Below, in pieces: positions 50,418 to 58,969 of a DNA stretch of 64,000 nucleotides. Numbering within the stretch: position 1 is the stretch's first letter; each line of letters opens with the position of its first letter. A program made the position numbers and the translations under genes. Below the pieces are notes generated by a model that worked only from the letters and a program-made list of their open reading frames with translations, had not been told where the DNA came from and did not search any database. The DNA is from RGIG8745 sp045576655 (GTDB lineage: Bacteria > Bacteroidota > Bacteroidia > Bacteroidales > Bacteroidaceae): NCBI GenBank assembly GCA_045576655.1, contig JAZNGW010000006.1:27132-91131 (forward strand). Reading direction: 5' to 3'.

Positions 50418-51521
50418 ATGGAACTCATCACAGTCACCTCCCCGCTGCTCCCCAACCTGGACGAATTCAACGCCCTGCTCAAGGAAATATGGAACAGCAA
50501 ATGGATAACCAACAACGGCTCGTTCCACAAACAACTGGAGAAAGAACTGGCCGAATACCTCAAAGTGCCATACATAAGTTTGTTTACCAATGGGACATTG
50601 CCTCTGATAACAGCCCTGCAAGCCATGCGCATCACAGGAGAGGTCATCACCACACCATATAGTTTTGTAGCCACAACCCATTCGCTCTGGTGGAACGGAA
50701 TCAAGCCCGTCTTTGTAGACATCGACCCGGCAACAGGCAACATCGACCCCGACAAGATCGAAGCAGCCATCACCCCTAAAACCACAGCCATCATGCCCGT
50801 GCATGTATATGGCAAGCCATGCGACACCAAGCGCATCCAGAACATCGCCGACAAGTACGGGCTGAAAGTCATCTACGACGCGGCACACGCTTTCGGCGTT
50901 GAAGTCAACGGCGAAAGCATCCTAAACGCAGGCGACATGAGCACCCTCAGCTTCCACGCCACCAAAGTGTACAACACCATCGAAGGCGGAGCCCTCGTCA
51001 TGCACGACGAAAAGACCAAGCGCCGCATCGACTATCTGAAGAACTTCGGATTCGCAGGCGAAACCGAAGTCGTAGCCCCAGGCATCAACAGCAAGATGGA
51101 CGAAATTCGCGCAGCATACGGACTTCTGAACCTCAGGCTGGTTGACGCATGCATCGAGGCGCGCCATCAGGCAGCTATCAGATACCGAGAAGCGCTGCGC
51201 AACGTGGAAGGCATAACATTCATGGACGACATGCCAGGAGTGAAGCACAACTACAGCTACTTCCCAATCTTCGTCGACGCTGAAAAATACGGCATGACCC
51301 GCGACGAACTCTACTTCAAGATGAAAGACAAGAACGTGCTCGGACGCAGATATTTCTATCCGCTCATAAGCGAATTTACCACATACCGCGAATTGCCTTC
51401 TGCCAACCCCGACAACCTTCCTAACGCCCTTAAAATGGCAAACAGCGTTATTTGTCTTCCTATGCATCATGAATTGAGTGAGGAACATATAAATAGAATT
51501 GTTGACTTGATCGTAAAATGA
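50418..51521 (+). CDS. DegT/DnrJ/EryC1/StrS family PLP aminotransferase
   Basis: 367 aa. YISLFTNGTLPLITAL, the Asp of IYDAAHAFGVE, and the PLP-binding Lys in SFHATKVYNTIEGGALV are the standard DegT motifs. NSKMDEIRAAYGLLNL is also typical. It usually transaminates a nucleotide-linked keto-sugar, though no partner 4,6-dehydratase lies in the window. The last ~80 bp change to AT-rich composition. That marks the left junction of the inserted genes that follow with a 4-bp overlap. Confidence 0.9.
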   Translation: MELITVTSPLLPNLDEFNALLKEIWNSKWITNNGSFHKQLEKELAEYLKVPYISLFTNGTLPLITALQAMRITGEVITTPYSFVATTHSLWWNGIKPVFVDIDPATGNIDPDKIEAAITPKTTAIMPVHVYGKPCDTKRIQNIADKYGLKVIYDAAHAFGVEVNGESILNAGDMSTLSFHATKVYNTIEGGALVMHDEKTKRRIDYLKNFGFAGETEVVAPGINSKMDEIRAAYGLLNLRLVDACIEARHQAAIRYREALRNVEGITFMDDMPGVKHNYSYFPIFVDAEKYGMTRDELYFKMKDKNVLGRRYFYPLISEFTTYRELPSANPDNLPNALKMANSVICLPMHHELSEEHINRIVDLIVK

Positions 51522-52462
51522 AACATTTACCTTTTTCTCCCACACCTATAACTCCTTTGCCATACTATTCCCGCTCGTTAGGAGTCAATCTATTTTGTAA
51601 AAGGGATGACCTATTTATTGATGCTGGTGGAGGAAGCAAGGCGCGTATGTTACAATACATCTTACAAGATGTCAGCACCGAAAAATACGACCTCTTATTA
51701 ACAGCTGGAGGACCTTGCTCAAATTTCAACAGGGCTTGCGCATTAATGTGCGCAAAAATCGGTATACCAATGCATTTAATTGAATACACTGACGAACCTG
51801 AAGAGTTTGAAACTTCACTAAACTATTACATTTGTCAATTAACAGGCATTCAAACAACACGTTGCGAAAAATCAATGGTACCAAAGACCATATCTGATGT
51901 TTTAGATCAATATAAAGATAAGGGGAAAAGGGTAAAAATCATATACGGGGGAGGTAAATCATTGGAGGGCATTTACGCATATTACAATGCTGTTGAAGAA
52001 GTTTCTAATGAATTAAACAGCATAGATCACTTATTTATAGCATGCGGCACTGGTACCACACTGACGGGAATTTGTGCCGGTATGCAAGAATATTTTCCTA
52101 ACGCAAAAGTTCATGCGATATCTACAGCCAGAACTTATGAGCAAGAGCGCCCTGTTTTAGAGGAAAATATGAAAATTCTAACCGAATACCTTAAAACCCG
52201 ATACACGTTTAATAATTTAGAATTTTCCGATAATTATCTGTGTGGAGGTTATGCTAAATATAATGACGAGTTAATAAATGCCGTAAAGGAATGCATCTCT
52301 AAAGAAGGAATGATTATCGACCCTACTTATTCAGGCAAGGCTTTTTGGGGAATGATTGATATAATAAGAGCATCACAAAGCTTCAAAGAGAAAAATATCT
52401 TATTTTGGAACACAGGAGGCATATATAATTTATTATCAACTAAACTGGAAAAATGTATATAA
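51518..52462 (+). CDS. PLP-dependent enzyme of the ACC deaminase/D-cysteine desulfhydrase family
   Basis: 314 aa, fold type II (TrpB-like). FCKRDDLF and the PLP lysine in GGGSKARML, LTAGGPCSNFNRACALMCA, the phosphate-binding ACGTGTTLTGI, and YSGKAFWGM near the end match the family. Substrate is unknown; within a glycan locus it might make or convert an unusual amino acid. The gene is strikingly AT-rich relative to its neighbours and is overlapped by the GNAT gene (10 bp), so it belongs to a co-inherited trio. Confidence 0.85.
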   Translation: MKHLPFSPTPITPLPYYSRSLGVNLFCKRDDLFIDAGGGSKARMLQYILQDVSTEKYDLLLTAGGPCSNFNRACALMCAKIGIPMHLIEYTDEPEEFETSLNYYICQLTGIQTTRCEKSMVPKTISDVLDQYKDKGKRVKIIYGGGKSLEGIYAYYNAVEEVSNELNSIDHLFIACGTGTTLTGICAGMQEYFPNAKVHAISTARTYEQERPVLEENMKILTEYLKTRYTFNNLEFSDNYLCGGYAKYNDELINAVKECISKEGMIIDPTYSGKAFWGMIDIIRASQSFKEKNILFWNTGGIYNLLSTKLEKCI

Positions 52463-52881
52463 CTACACCAATCATAAATCTTAATGACTTGGTCAACTAT
52501 CTTAATGATGTTGATCATGATTTTGGTATTCCTATCAGCGAGAAAACGTCCATAAATTCTTTTGCTGAGAAATTATTGCAATTCGGTAAAGTCTTTGGTG
52601 TGAAAGAGAATGAGGAACTCGTTTCTTGTATAGGATTCTATTGCAATGATAAAATTAATCAAACCGCTCATCTTCCCATTTTAAGCACACGAAAAATGGC
52701 AAGAGGAAAAGGATACGCACACATATTAGTGAACAAAATGATAGAAGAATGCAAAAAATGCGAAATGAAGACTATTCTTTGTGATTCAATAAATCCCCAT
52801 GCTGTTAATTTATATAAATCTGTAGGATTTACGGAATTTAGATCCGAGGGAAACAAGGCATTCTTAAAATTAGAACTTTAA
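52453..52881 (+). CDS. GNAT family N-acetyltransferase
   Basis: 142 aa GNAT fold. AHLPILSTRKMARGKGYAHIL contains the acetyl-CoA pyrophosphate-binding pattern (RKMARGKGYA), and NPHAVNLYKSVGFTE the C-terminal motif. It is AT-rich. It sits between the PLP enzyme and the ATP-grasp gene, overlapping the former, and probably acetylates the amine handled by this trio (inference). Confidence 0.85.
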   Translation: MYITTPIINLNDLVNYLNDVDHDFGIPISEKTSINSFAEKLLQFGKVFGVKENEELVSCIGFYCNDKINQTAHLPILSTRKMARGKGYAHILVNKMIEECKKCEMKTILCDSINPHAVNLYKSVGFTEFRSEGNKAFLKLEL

Positions 52882-52891
52882 CAATAGTGCT

Positions 52892-53836
52892 ATGAACATT
52901 TTAGTTACAGCAATAGGATCGTTCTCCGCAGATTGTGTAATAAACAGACTGAAGGACAAAGGACATAAAGTCATTGGGTGTGACATATATCCATCAAATT
53001 GGCATGCTGTTGCAGGAGACTGTGACAAAGTATATCAAGTGCCATTTGCAACAGAAGAAAAAAAATATGTTTCCGCTCTTATAGAAATCTGCAAAAAAGA
53101 ACAGATAGAAAGTATATTTCCACTTACAGACTTAGAAATAGACGTACTTAACCGCCGTAGAGAAGACTTTGCTAACTCTAACATTACATTATTCATTCAA
53201 TCAGAACAATGTTTAAATATTGCTCGCGATAAATATGCAATGCACACGTTGTTTAAAAACGACAAAATTGTCAATGTCCCTTATTCTGTTTGTTCAGAAG
53301 AACTGACAATGGATTTTCCTATTCCATCTGTAGCAAAACCCATTAATGGAAGAAGCAGTGAAGGACTAAAAAAAATAACAAAAGCAAAAGATTTAAAAGA
53401 TTTAATAGGGATAGACAATTATATAGTTCAAAAGAATATAAGCGGTCCCATTTTTACAGTTGATTATGTACGCGACACTTTTGGTAACGACTTCGCTATT
53501 CCACGGGAAGAATTGCTAAGAACAAAAAATGGGGCAGGTACCACAATACGAATCACTCCGAATAAGACTTTGACCAACACATCCTCTTATATTGGAGAAA
53601 AATTAGGTATTATCGGTTGTGTTAATATGGAATTTATTTTCAATGAGGGATGTTTTTATTTAATAGACATTAATCCGAGATTTTCAGCAGGCGTAGCATT
53701 TAGCATTTTTATAGGATATAATATGGTTATAAGCCATTTGAACTCTTTTATAGGGGAAAAGATATATCCCCCTATAGATTATAAAGAACAAATAATCTGC
53801 AAACGATACAAAGAGGAGTTACTATGGACAAAATAA
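52892..53836 (+). CDS. ATP-grasp enzyme (carbamoyl-phosphate-synthase-like)
   Basis: 314 aa. The N-terminal Rossmann-like segment starts MNILVTAIGSFSADCVI. The ATP-grasp core has VAKPINGRSSEGLKKI (ATP-binding Lys and Gly/Ser-rich loop), NYIVQKNISGP, NMEFIFNEG and the metal-binding DINPRFSAGVAFS. Such enzymes form C-N bonds, commonly joining an amino acid to a sugar amine or another amino acid in glycan loci. AT-rich. It overlaps the GT2 gene by 13 bp, and the composition returns to normal just inside that gene. Confidence 0.85.
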   Translation: MNILVTAIGSFSADCVINRLKDKGHKVIGCDIYPSNWHAVAGDCDKVYQVPFATEEKKYVSALIEICKKEQIESIFPLTDLEIDVLNRRREDFANSNITLFIQSEQCLNIARDKYAMHTLFKNDKIVNVPYSVCSEELTMDFPIPSVAKPINGRSSEGLKKITKAKDLKDLIGIDNYIVQKNISGPIFTVDYVRDTFGNDFAIPREELLRTKNGAGTTIRITPNKTLTNTSSYIGEKLGIIGCVNMEFIFNEGCFYLIDINPRFSAGVAFSIFIGYNMVISHLNSFIGEKIYPPIDYKEQIICKRYKEELLWTK

Positions 53837-54816
53837 GTAACAATCCCTTAGTGAGCATCTGCAGCATCACATATAACCATGCGCCATATATCCGACAGTG
53901 CATGGACGGTTTCCTGATGCAGAAGACGGACTTCCCTGTAGAAATCATCATCAATGACGACGCTTCAACCGACGGCACTACGGACATCATCAAAGAGTAC
54001 AAAGCCAAGCACCCTGACATCATCAAGCCTATTTACCATGAGGAGAACTTATATTCCAAAGGGGTCAGAGGCATGCTACGCAATTTTTGTTTCCCTCTTG
54101 CCAAAGGCAAATACATAGCTCTCTGCGAAGGCGATGACTACTGGATTGACCCGCTGAAACTTCAGAAGCAGGTGGACTTCATGGAAGCAAATCCTGACTA
54201 CACCATGTGCTGCACGAATGCAGTGATACAAACAGCTGAGGGAAATGAGGAATGGTGCAGATACCCTGCTGACCAAACCGTTCCAACCGAAGATGTAATA
54301 ACGCACGGAGGCCTGTTTGTTCAGACTGCAACATTGCTTTTCAGAAGAGAAGTGCTGATTGAAGCGACGGACTATCCTGAGAGCGCTAAAAAATGCCATG
54401 TAGGAGATTTTCCGCTGCAGATATACGCTGCATTGAAGGGCAAGGTCTATTGGTTTGTTGACAAGACTGCCACATACCGTTACATGGGAACAAACTCCTG
54501 GACATCAAGTTTCAAAAAGCAGGACATGGGCAAGAAAATCCGCAATATGCGCTCTGAAATCGACATGCTCAAGGACATGGACTTGTTGAGCAACAGGAAA
54601 TACACCAATGCCTTCAAGCGCATACAAGCAAAGCTCATTTATTACCTCTTCTACGACCACCACACTGATTTCAAGCTGATAGAGGAGAATTTCCTGGACG
54701 TAATCCCATGCTTCAGCCAGAAGCAGCGAACTGACCTGTTCTTCATGAAGCACCACTGCATGTGGCTGGTATGGCTGAGAAAATATTCGAACCCCAGAAA
54801 GTGGTTCGAAAAGTAA
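53824..54816 (+). CDS. Glycosyltransferase family 2
   Basis: 330 aa GT-A enzyme. VSICSITYNHAPYIRQCMDG, IIINDDASTDGT and ALCEGDDYWIDPLKLQKQ show the nucleotide-binding Asp residues and the DxD-type motif. A C-terminal ~100 residues are helical. It uses a UDP- or GDP-sugar to extend the surface glycan; the linkage is unknown. The start codon is inside the AT-rich island, but the body has the local composition. Confidence 0.92.
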   Translation: MDKISNNPLVSICSITYNHAPYIRQCMDGFLMQKTDFPVEIIINDDASTDGTTDIIKEYKAKHPDIIKPIYHEENLYSKGVRGMLRNFCFPLAKGKYIALCEGDDYWIDPLKLQKQVDFMEANPDYTMCCTNAVIQTAEGNEEWCRYPADQTVPTEDVITHGGLFVQTATLLFRREVLIEATDYPESAKKCHVGDFPLQIYAALKGKVYWFVDKTATYRYMGTNSWTSSFKKQDMGKKIRNMRSEIDMLKDMDLLSNRKYTNAFKRIQAKLIYYLFYDHHTDFKLIEENFLDVIPCFSQKQRTDLFFMKHHCMWLVWLRKYSNPRKWFEK

Positions 54817-54872
54817 CAAGCAGATGGAACAAAGGCCCTATAGATAGAAAAGAATTGCTCCAAGTGACGCTA

Positions 54873-54914
54873 AGTAAAAGAGGGAAGCATTAAAAAACGC
54901 TTCCCTCTTTTACT
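54873..54914. terminator. Perfect 16-bp hairpin between convergent glycosyltransferase genes
   Basis: AGTAAAAGAGGGAAGC (54873-54888) pairs perfectly with GCTTCCCTCTTTTACT (54899-54914). The right arm encodes the last residues of the minus-strand gene, so the stem overlaps coding sequence and its stop at 54890. It could act as a two-way terminator. The arm's own T-run, rather than a tail, is the only U-rich part. Confidence 0.65.
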
Positions 54915-55936
54915 ATATACTTCACACCCTTTGCCTTTTCTATTCTATACGCAATCCTTTTCTGCCAAGCCTTGAAGTCGGCCTTCATACGCTTCATGAA
55001 AGGTTTCTTCATTACCGGATAAGGAGGCTTCTGCGCCATTATCTCTGGTAAGCGCGACTCCACATCCTTCTTCATCTCCTTAATCGCCTGCCAAACTTTC
55101 TGCATCTCTTCGTTTTTCTTGAAGAGCTCTTCGCACAAACGACCGTATCTTTCCAAAACGTCACTCTTGTCGAGCACAAAACGCTGAGGTCCGAAGGCGA
55201 AATGAGCCACGATGCAATCGCCGTTATAGTAGTTCAAAGTTCCCAATTTAGGAGCTACGACTGACGACAAGTATTCCTCGTCGTCGCCAGGAACCAGACC
55301 GTTAATCTTCGCCATGTCGCTTCCAAACCACATAATAAAGTTTATGCTGAAACGATTGCAGGCCACTGGTACCGTACCAATATAGAGTTTGCGGTAAGAC
55401 TCAGCATCCCTCTCCATTATGCTCAGGAAGTAGTGATGCAGTTCCTCGGCAAAAGCACCCCGTTTCCACAATATACGATGGTTGGGAAACGCCTGCATGT
55501 ATTTCCCATAATTAAGTATCCCCTTCACTTGCCACAAATACGAACCCATAGGATTGTTGACCACCTGAGGAGTGACCAAAAACGCTTCGCGGTGTTCAAC
55601 GCGGAACTTCACCATCTTCTCAAAGGTGTCCGGCTCCATCCACACTATATCGTCATCGATCTTGATGTAGACAGTGGCGTCCTCTATGCAGTAACGATAA
55701 AAAGCATTTATGCTGTTTATTCCATCGCAAATTCCATCAGGCTGCCAAACAAGACGTATCTTTGGGTAACGCTCGGCCATAAGCTTGAAATACTCAATGT
55801 CCTGCATGTTTGTGGTATTAACCCAAATGTTATACCGATCAACGATGTCGCTTGCCAATACATAAGGGAAAATATACTGCATATAGCGCATACGCCCTGC
55901 CGCCGTGCAGCATACTATTTTGAATCCAGAATACAT
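54890..55936 (-). CDS. Probable glycosyltransferase (GT-A type), family not assigned
   Basis: 348 aa. KIVCCTAAGRMRYMQYIFPYV begins a Rossmann-like fold. YIKIDDDIVWMEP carries a DDD motif consistent with a metal-dependent GT-A site, and a late GDDEEYLS and HFAFGPQRF resemble donor or acceptor elements. The C-terminus is basic (KPFMKRMKADFKAWQKR). It is opposite to most of the locus and convergent with the GT2 gene. The donor and the CAZy family are not recognised. Confidence 0.65.
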   Translation of the reverse strand: MYSGFKIVCCTAAGRMRYMQYIFPYVLASDIVDRYNIWVNTTNMQDIEYFKLMAERYPKIRLVWQPDGICDGINSINAFYRYCIEDATVYIKIDDDIVWMEPDTFEKMVKFRVEHREAFLVTPQVVNNPMGSYLWQVKGILNYGKYMQAFPNHRILWKRGAFAEELHHYFLSIMERDAESYRKLYIGTVPVACNRFSINFIMWFGSDMAKINGLVPGDDEEYLSSVVAPKLGTLNYYNGDCIVAHFAFGPQRFVLDKSDVLERYGRLCEELFKKNEEMQKVWQAIKEMKKDVESRLPEIMAQKPPYPVMKKPFMKRMKADFKAWQKRIAYRIEKAKGVKYIVKEGSVF

Positions 55937-56021
55937 TGTCCGTTAAAGTATAAAAGATGCTCTAAAAGTTCTATCACTGCAAATATAGGATATTTTGTCT
56001 ATTTTAACGGTTGCATGGGAA

Positions 56022-56029
56022 TAAATTTG
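56022..56029 (+). promoter_or_regulatory. Candidate -7 box for glf
   Basis: TAAATTTG matches TAnnTTTG, 48 bp upstream of the glf ATG. No good -33 box at 19-20 bp. Confidence 0.4.
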
Positions 56030-56077
56030 CGTCAGAACAATAAAAAGCGTATTTTCGCATTTAAGAATGTACATTCC

Positions 56078-57217
56078 ATGATGAAACACTACGACTATCT
56101 TATTGTTGGGTCCGGACTGTTCGGAGCCACATTTGCCTACCTCGCCAAGCAGGCGGGCAAGTCTTGTCTTGTCATTGACAAGCGCAGCCACCTGGGAGGA
56201 AACATCTACTGCGAAAATATCGAGGGTATTAACGTTCACAAGTACGGGGCGCACATTTTCCACACCAGCAACAAGCGGGTGTGGCAGTTCGTAAACGAAA
56301 TAGTGGAGTTCAACCGTTACACCAACTGCCCTGTGGCAAACTACAAGGGACAGCTCTACAATCTGCCGTTCAACATGAACACGTTCTACCAGATGTGGGG
56401 GGTGCACACTCCTGAGGAAGCGCTCAAGATGATTGAGCAGCAAAAGGCTGAAGCGCTGCAGAGCATGAGAGACGCCGGACGAACCGAACCGCAGAACCTG
56501 GAGGAACAGGCGCTGCTGCTTGTGGGGAAAGATATATACGAACGCCTCATCAAGGGATACACCGAGAAGCAGTGGGGGCGCAAATGCACCGAACTGCCGC
56601 CGTTCATCATCAAGCGCCTGCCTGTGCGCATGATTTTCGACAACAACTATTTCAACGATAAATACCAGGGAATACCTGTAGGCGGTTATAACCGTCTCAC
56701 CGAGGGACTCCTCGAGGGCGTCGACACTATGACCGACACGGACTTCTTCGCCGACAGGCAAAAGTGGGAGGCTGTCGCCGACAAGATTGTCTTCACGGGC
56801 AAGATTGACGAATTCTACGGCTACCATTTCGGCAAACTGCAATACCGCACCGTCTACTTCGAGCACGAGACTGTCGACACGCCAAACCTCCAGGGCAATG
56901 CTGTAGTGAACTACACGGAACGTGAGGTGCCTTACACTCGCGCCATCGAGCACAAGCACTTCGAGATGTTCGGAGCCGAAGTCTACGAAGTTCCGAAGAC
57001 CGTAATCTCGCGCGAATACTCTACCGAATGGAAAGACGGCATGGAACCCTATTACCCTGTCAATGACGAAGCCAACACTGCCATCTACGAGCAGTACAAG
57101 GCTCTTGCCGACAAGGAGGAGAACATCATCTTCGGCGGCCGACTGGCAGAATACAAGTACTACGACATGGCACCCGTAATCGAGCAAGCCATGCTCAAGT
57201 TCGAACAGCAGAAGTAA
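56078..57217 (+). CDS. glf: UDP-galactopyranose mutase
   Basis: 379 aa; a second in-frame ATG directly follows the first. A 645-bp open extension upstream in the same frame is a shadow of the divergent gene. The FAD-binding motif is YLIVGSGLFGATFAYLAK, followed by VIDKRSHLGGNIY. HKYGAHIFHTSN, YTEKQWGRK and the C-terminal FGGRLAEYKYYDM are Glf hallmarks. It interconverts UDP-Galp and UDP-Galf, so the surface polymer should contain galactofuranose, consistent with the WbbI-like transferase. Confidence 0.97.
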   Translation: MMKHYDYLIVGSGLFGATFAYLAKQAGKSCLVIDKRSHLGGNIYCENIEGINVHKYGAHIFHTSNKRVWQFVNEIVEFNRYTNCPVANYKGQLYNLPFNMNTFYQMWGVHTPEEALKMIEQQKAEALQSMRDAGRTEPQNLEEQALLLVGKDIYERLIKGYTEKQWGRKCTELPPFIIKRLPVRMIFDNNYFNDKYQGIPVGGYNRLTEGLLEGVDTMTDTDFFADRQKWEAVADKIVFTGKIDEFYGYHFGKLQYRTVYFEHETVDTPNLQGNAVVNYTEREVPYTRAIEHKHFEMFGAEVYEVPKTVISREYSTEWKDGMEPYYPVNDEANTAIYEQYKALADKEENIIFGGRLAEYKYYDMAPVIEQAMLKFEQQK

Positions 57218-57282
57218 ATACTAGTCAACGAGCGCTCAAACGTATATCAACGAGCGCCCGTTTGAAAATTTTCGCTTAAACC

Positions 57283-57310
57283 TGTAACTTTCCCCAACCC
57301 CACCCGTCTA
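57283..57310 (+). promoter_or_regulatory. Candidate ECF-type promoter of the first sigma operon
   Basis: TGTAAC (57283-57288), exactly 16 bp, then CGTCTA (57305-57310), 15 bp before the sigma ATG. The AAC / CGTC pattern with 16-17 bp spacing is the general ECF promoter form. A sister motif is at 60905-60932. Confidence 0.55.
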
Positions 57311-57325
57311 CATTTATAGAGAGAG

Positions 57326-57841
57326 ATGAAAGAGTTAGATTTCAGAAACGATGTACTGCCACTCAAGGACAAACTGTTCCGGCTGGCACTGCGCATAACC
57401 CTCAGTCGTGAGGACGCGGAGGACATCGTGCAGGACACTCTCCTGAAGGTGTGGAGCAACAGGGCGGAAATGGGTACAGTAAGCAGCATTGAGGCATACG
57501 CCATGACCATGTGCCGCAACCAAGCGCTCGACATCTGCGCCAAAAAAGAGAGGCAGAACATTTCGCTCGACGAGAAGGCGCACGACAGGACGGACACCCA
57601 CTCCATGCTACCCGACGAAAAAATGGCGCAGGACGAAGGTAAAACGCTCGTAAGGCAAACCATCGACTCACTGCCCGAAAAGCAGCGCACGGCCATGCTA
57701 ATGCGCGAAATCGAGGAGAAAACCTACAAGGAGATAGCCCAGGTGATGGGACTGACCGAATCGGACGTCAAAATCAACATCTTCAGAGCAAGAAAATCAA
57801 TCAGAGAACATCTCGCCAAAATAAGCAAATATGGATTATAA
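57326..57841 (+). CDS. ECF-type RNA polymerase sigma factor (first module)
   Basis: 171 aa. Region 2 has LALRITLSREDAEDIVQDTLLKVW (motif DAEDIVQDTLLKVW) and AYAMTMCRNQALD; region 4 has LPEKQRTAMLMREIEEKTYKEIAQVMG with the helix-turn-helix LTESDVKINIFRARK. It directs transcription of a small regulon under control of the co-encoded membrane protein, whose gene overlaps by 11 bp. It is probably autoregulated from the promoter just upstream. Confidence 0.93.
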   Translation: MKELDFRNDVLPLKDKLFRLALRITLSREDAEDIVQDTLLKVWSNRAEMGTVSSIEAYAMTMCRNQALDICAKKERQNISLDEKAHDRTDTHSMLPDEKMAQDEGKTLVRQTIDSLPEKQRTAMLMREIEEKTYKEIAQVMGLTESDVKINIFRARKSIREHLAKISKYGL

Positions 57842-58328
57842 GTACATAGAACAACTACTGGAACGCTACTGGAACTGCCAGACCACACTTGAGGAGGAAC
57901 GCATACTGCGCTCATTCTTCAGTCAGGAAGACGTGCCTGCACAGTTGCTGCAATACAAGGACCTGTTTGACTGCGAAAAGGAAATTGCAGAGGATAAGCT
58001 TGGCGAAGATTTCGACGCAAAGATGATGCAGATGATCGAACAGCCAAAGACTGTCAGACTCGGCAAACTCACCTTCAAGCAGCGAATAATGCCGCTCGTT
58101 AAGGCTGCAGCCGTAGTGGCTGTAATCGTAACCATAGGCAATATGCTCGAAGAAGCGATAAGCGAAAATCCAGGAACGACACAGAGGGCCGACACATACG
58201 TCAAGACGGAAGACGTGAACGCCGCATTCTCTGTGGAAGACACCAAACAGACGGCATCAGTCGACAGCACTGCCATGCAGCAGGCTGCAAGCATCACCGT
58301 CAAGGACACGCACAACGAAAACTTTTAA
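57831..58328 (+). CDS. Probable anti-sigma factor, single-pass membrane protein
   Basis: 165 aa. A helical cytosolic N-terminus (~1-85, starting MDYKYIEQLLERYWNCQTTLEEE) precedes one transmembrane helix (~88-104) and a short Thr/Ser-rich periplasmic tail. There is no zinc-binding HxxxCxxC motif. It overlaps the sigma gene by 11 bp, the usual arrangement for a sigma/anti-sigma pair. The role is inferred from position and topology. Confidence 0.7.
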   Translation: MDYKYIEQLLERYWNCQTTLEEERILRSFFSQEDVPAQLLQYKDLFDCEKEIAEDKLGEDFDAKMMQMIEQPKTVRLGKLTFKQRIMPLVKAAAVVAVIVTIGNMLEEAISENPGTTQRADTYVKTEDVNAAFSVEDTKQTASVDSTAMQQAASITVKDTHNENF

Positions 58329-58462
58329 AAATTAAATAATACCTTTGCTTACCAAAACCAATTGAAAGAAGCGAGACGCGATGTCTCCCTCTAATGAAGA
58401 ACAACGAAACTGTGAAGTTTCAATTCTCTCAAAAAACTTAAAAACCTTAACAAAAGACGAAA

Positions 58463-58495
58463 GGGGACAATGTTGGCACGCCGACATTGCCCCCT
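58463..58495 (-). terminator. Terminator of the second sigma module
   Basis: GGGGACAATGTTGGC and GCCGACATTGCCCCC form a ~14-bp stem with a 2-nt loop. On the minus strand it is followed by a T-rich stretch. It lies 49 bp past the anti-sigma stop. Confidence 0.7.
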
Positions 58496-58543
58496 TCTCA
58501 ATTATGCCTGCCTCCCCCATGTTAGGGAATGCTCCAAACCGGC

Positions 58544-58969
58544 TCAGAAACTTGCCAAAAGCGAATAGTCTACGCCGTCGTCAAGAATACATCTGCCCAT
58601 CGTGTCGGCCGAGGCGGCTGACACGCCCTTCTCCGAAGACTGTGCGCCGGCAGCAACAGAAGCGCGTGCCGCAAATGATTTTGGTGCCGGAAGGAAAACA
58701 GTGTCGCGCACAGTACGCTCCTTCACGACTGTGTCAGTCACACGCACTATACGCTCCAAAGGCTGAGGCGCATCGCTGGCGGTCTGCGCCACATAAGGCA
58801 CAAACATGCCCGCTACCAAGCCTACAGCCGCAGCCACCGGCGTGCTGACCCACCCCCATGAAGGACGCGACGACGGGGTGAGCGGCGACGGAGCAACATT
58901 CATTCCGGCATTCTCTCTCGCCCTCAAGCGCTGGGCTGATTGCTGTATCTGTTCTTCAAACTTGTTCAT
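58544..58969 (-). CDS. Probable anti-sigma factor, single-pass membrane protein
   Basis: 141 aa. A short cytosolic N-terminus (MNKFEEQIQQSAQRLRAREN) precedes one transmembrane helix (~43-61, WVSTPVAAAVGLVAGMFV) and a periplasmic part with VTDTVVKERTVRDTVFL, a repeat-like V-x-D-T-V pattern. Its start overlaps the sigma stop by 4 bp. No family is recognised beyond this layout. Confidence 0.7.
   Translation of the reverse strand: MNKFEEQIQQSAQRLRARENAGMNVAPSPLTPSSRPSWGWVSTPVAAAVGLVAGMFVPYVAQTASDAPQPLERIVRVTDTVVKERTVRDTVFLPAPKSFAARASVAAGAQSSEKGVSAASADTMGRCILDDGVDYSLLASF

Noticed and set aside
51518..53836. Integrated prophage or ICE as the source of the AT-rich block
   Set aside because: No integrase, transposase, att-like repeats or structural genes are present; the block has only three metabolic genes.
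55433..56077. A 215-residue N-terminal extension of Glf
   Set aside because: It is antisense to the glycosyltransferase gene, and the FAD-binding motif of Glf starts right after the ATG at 56078.
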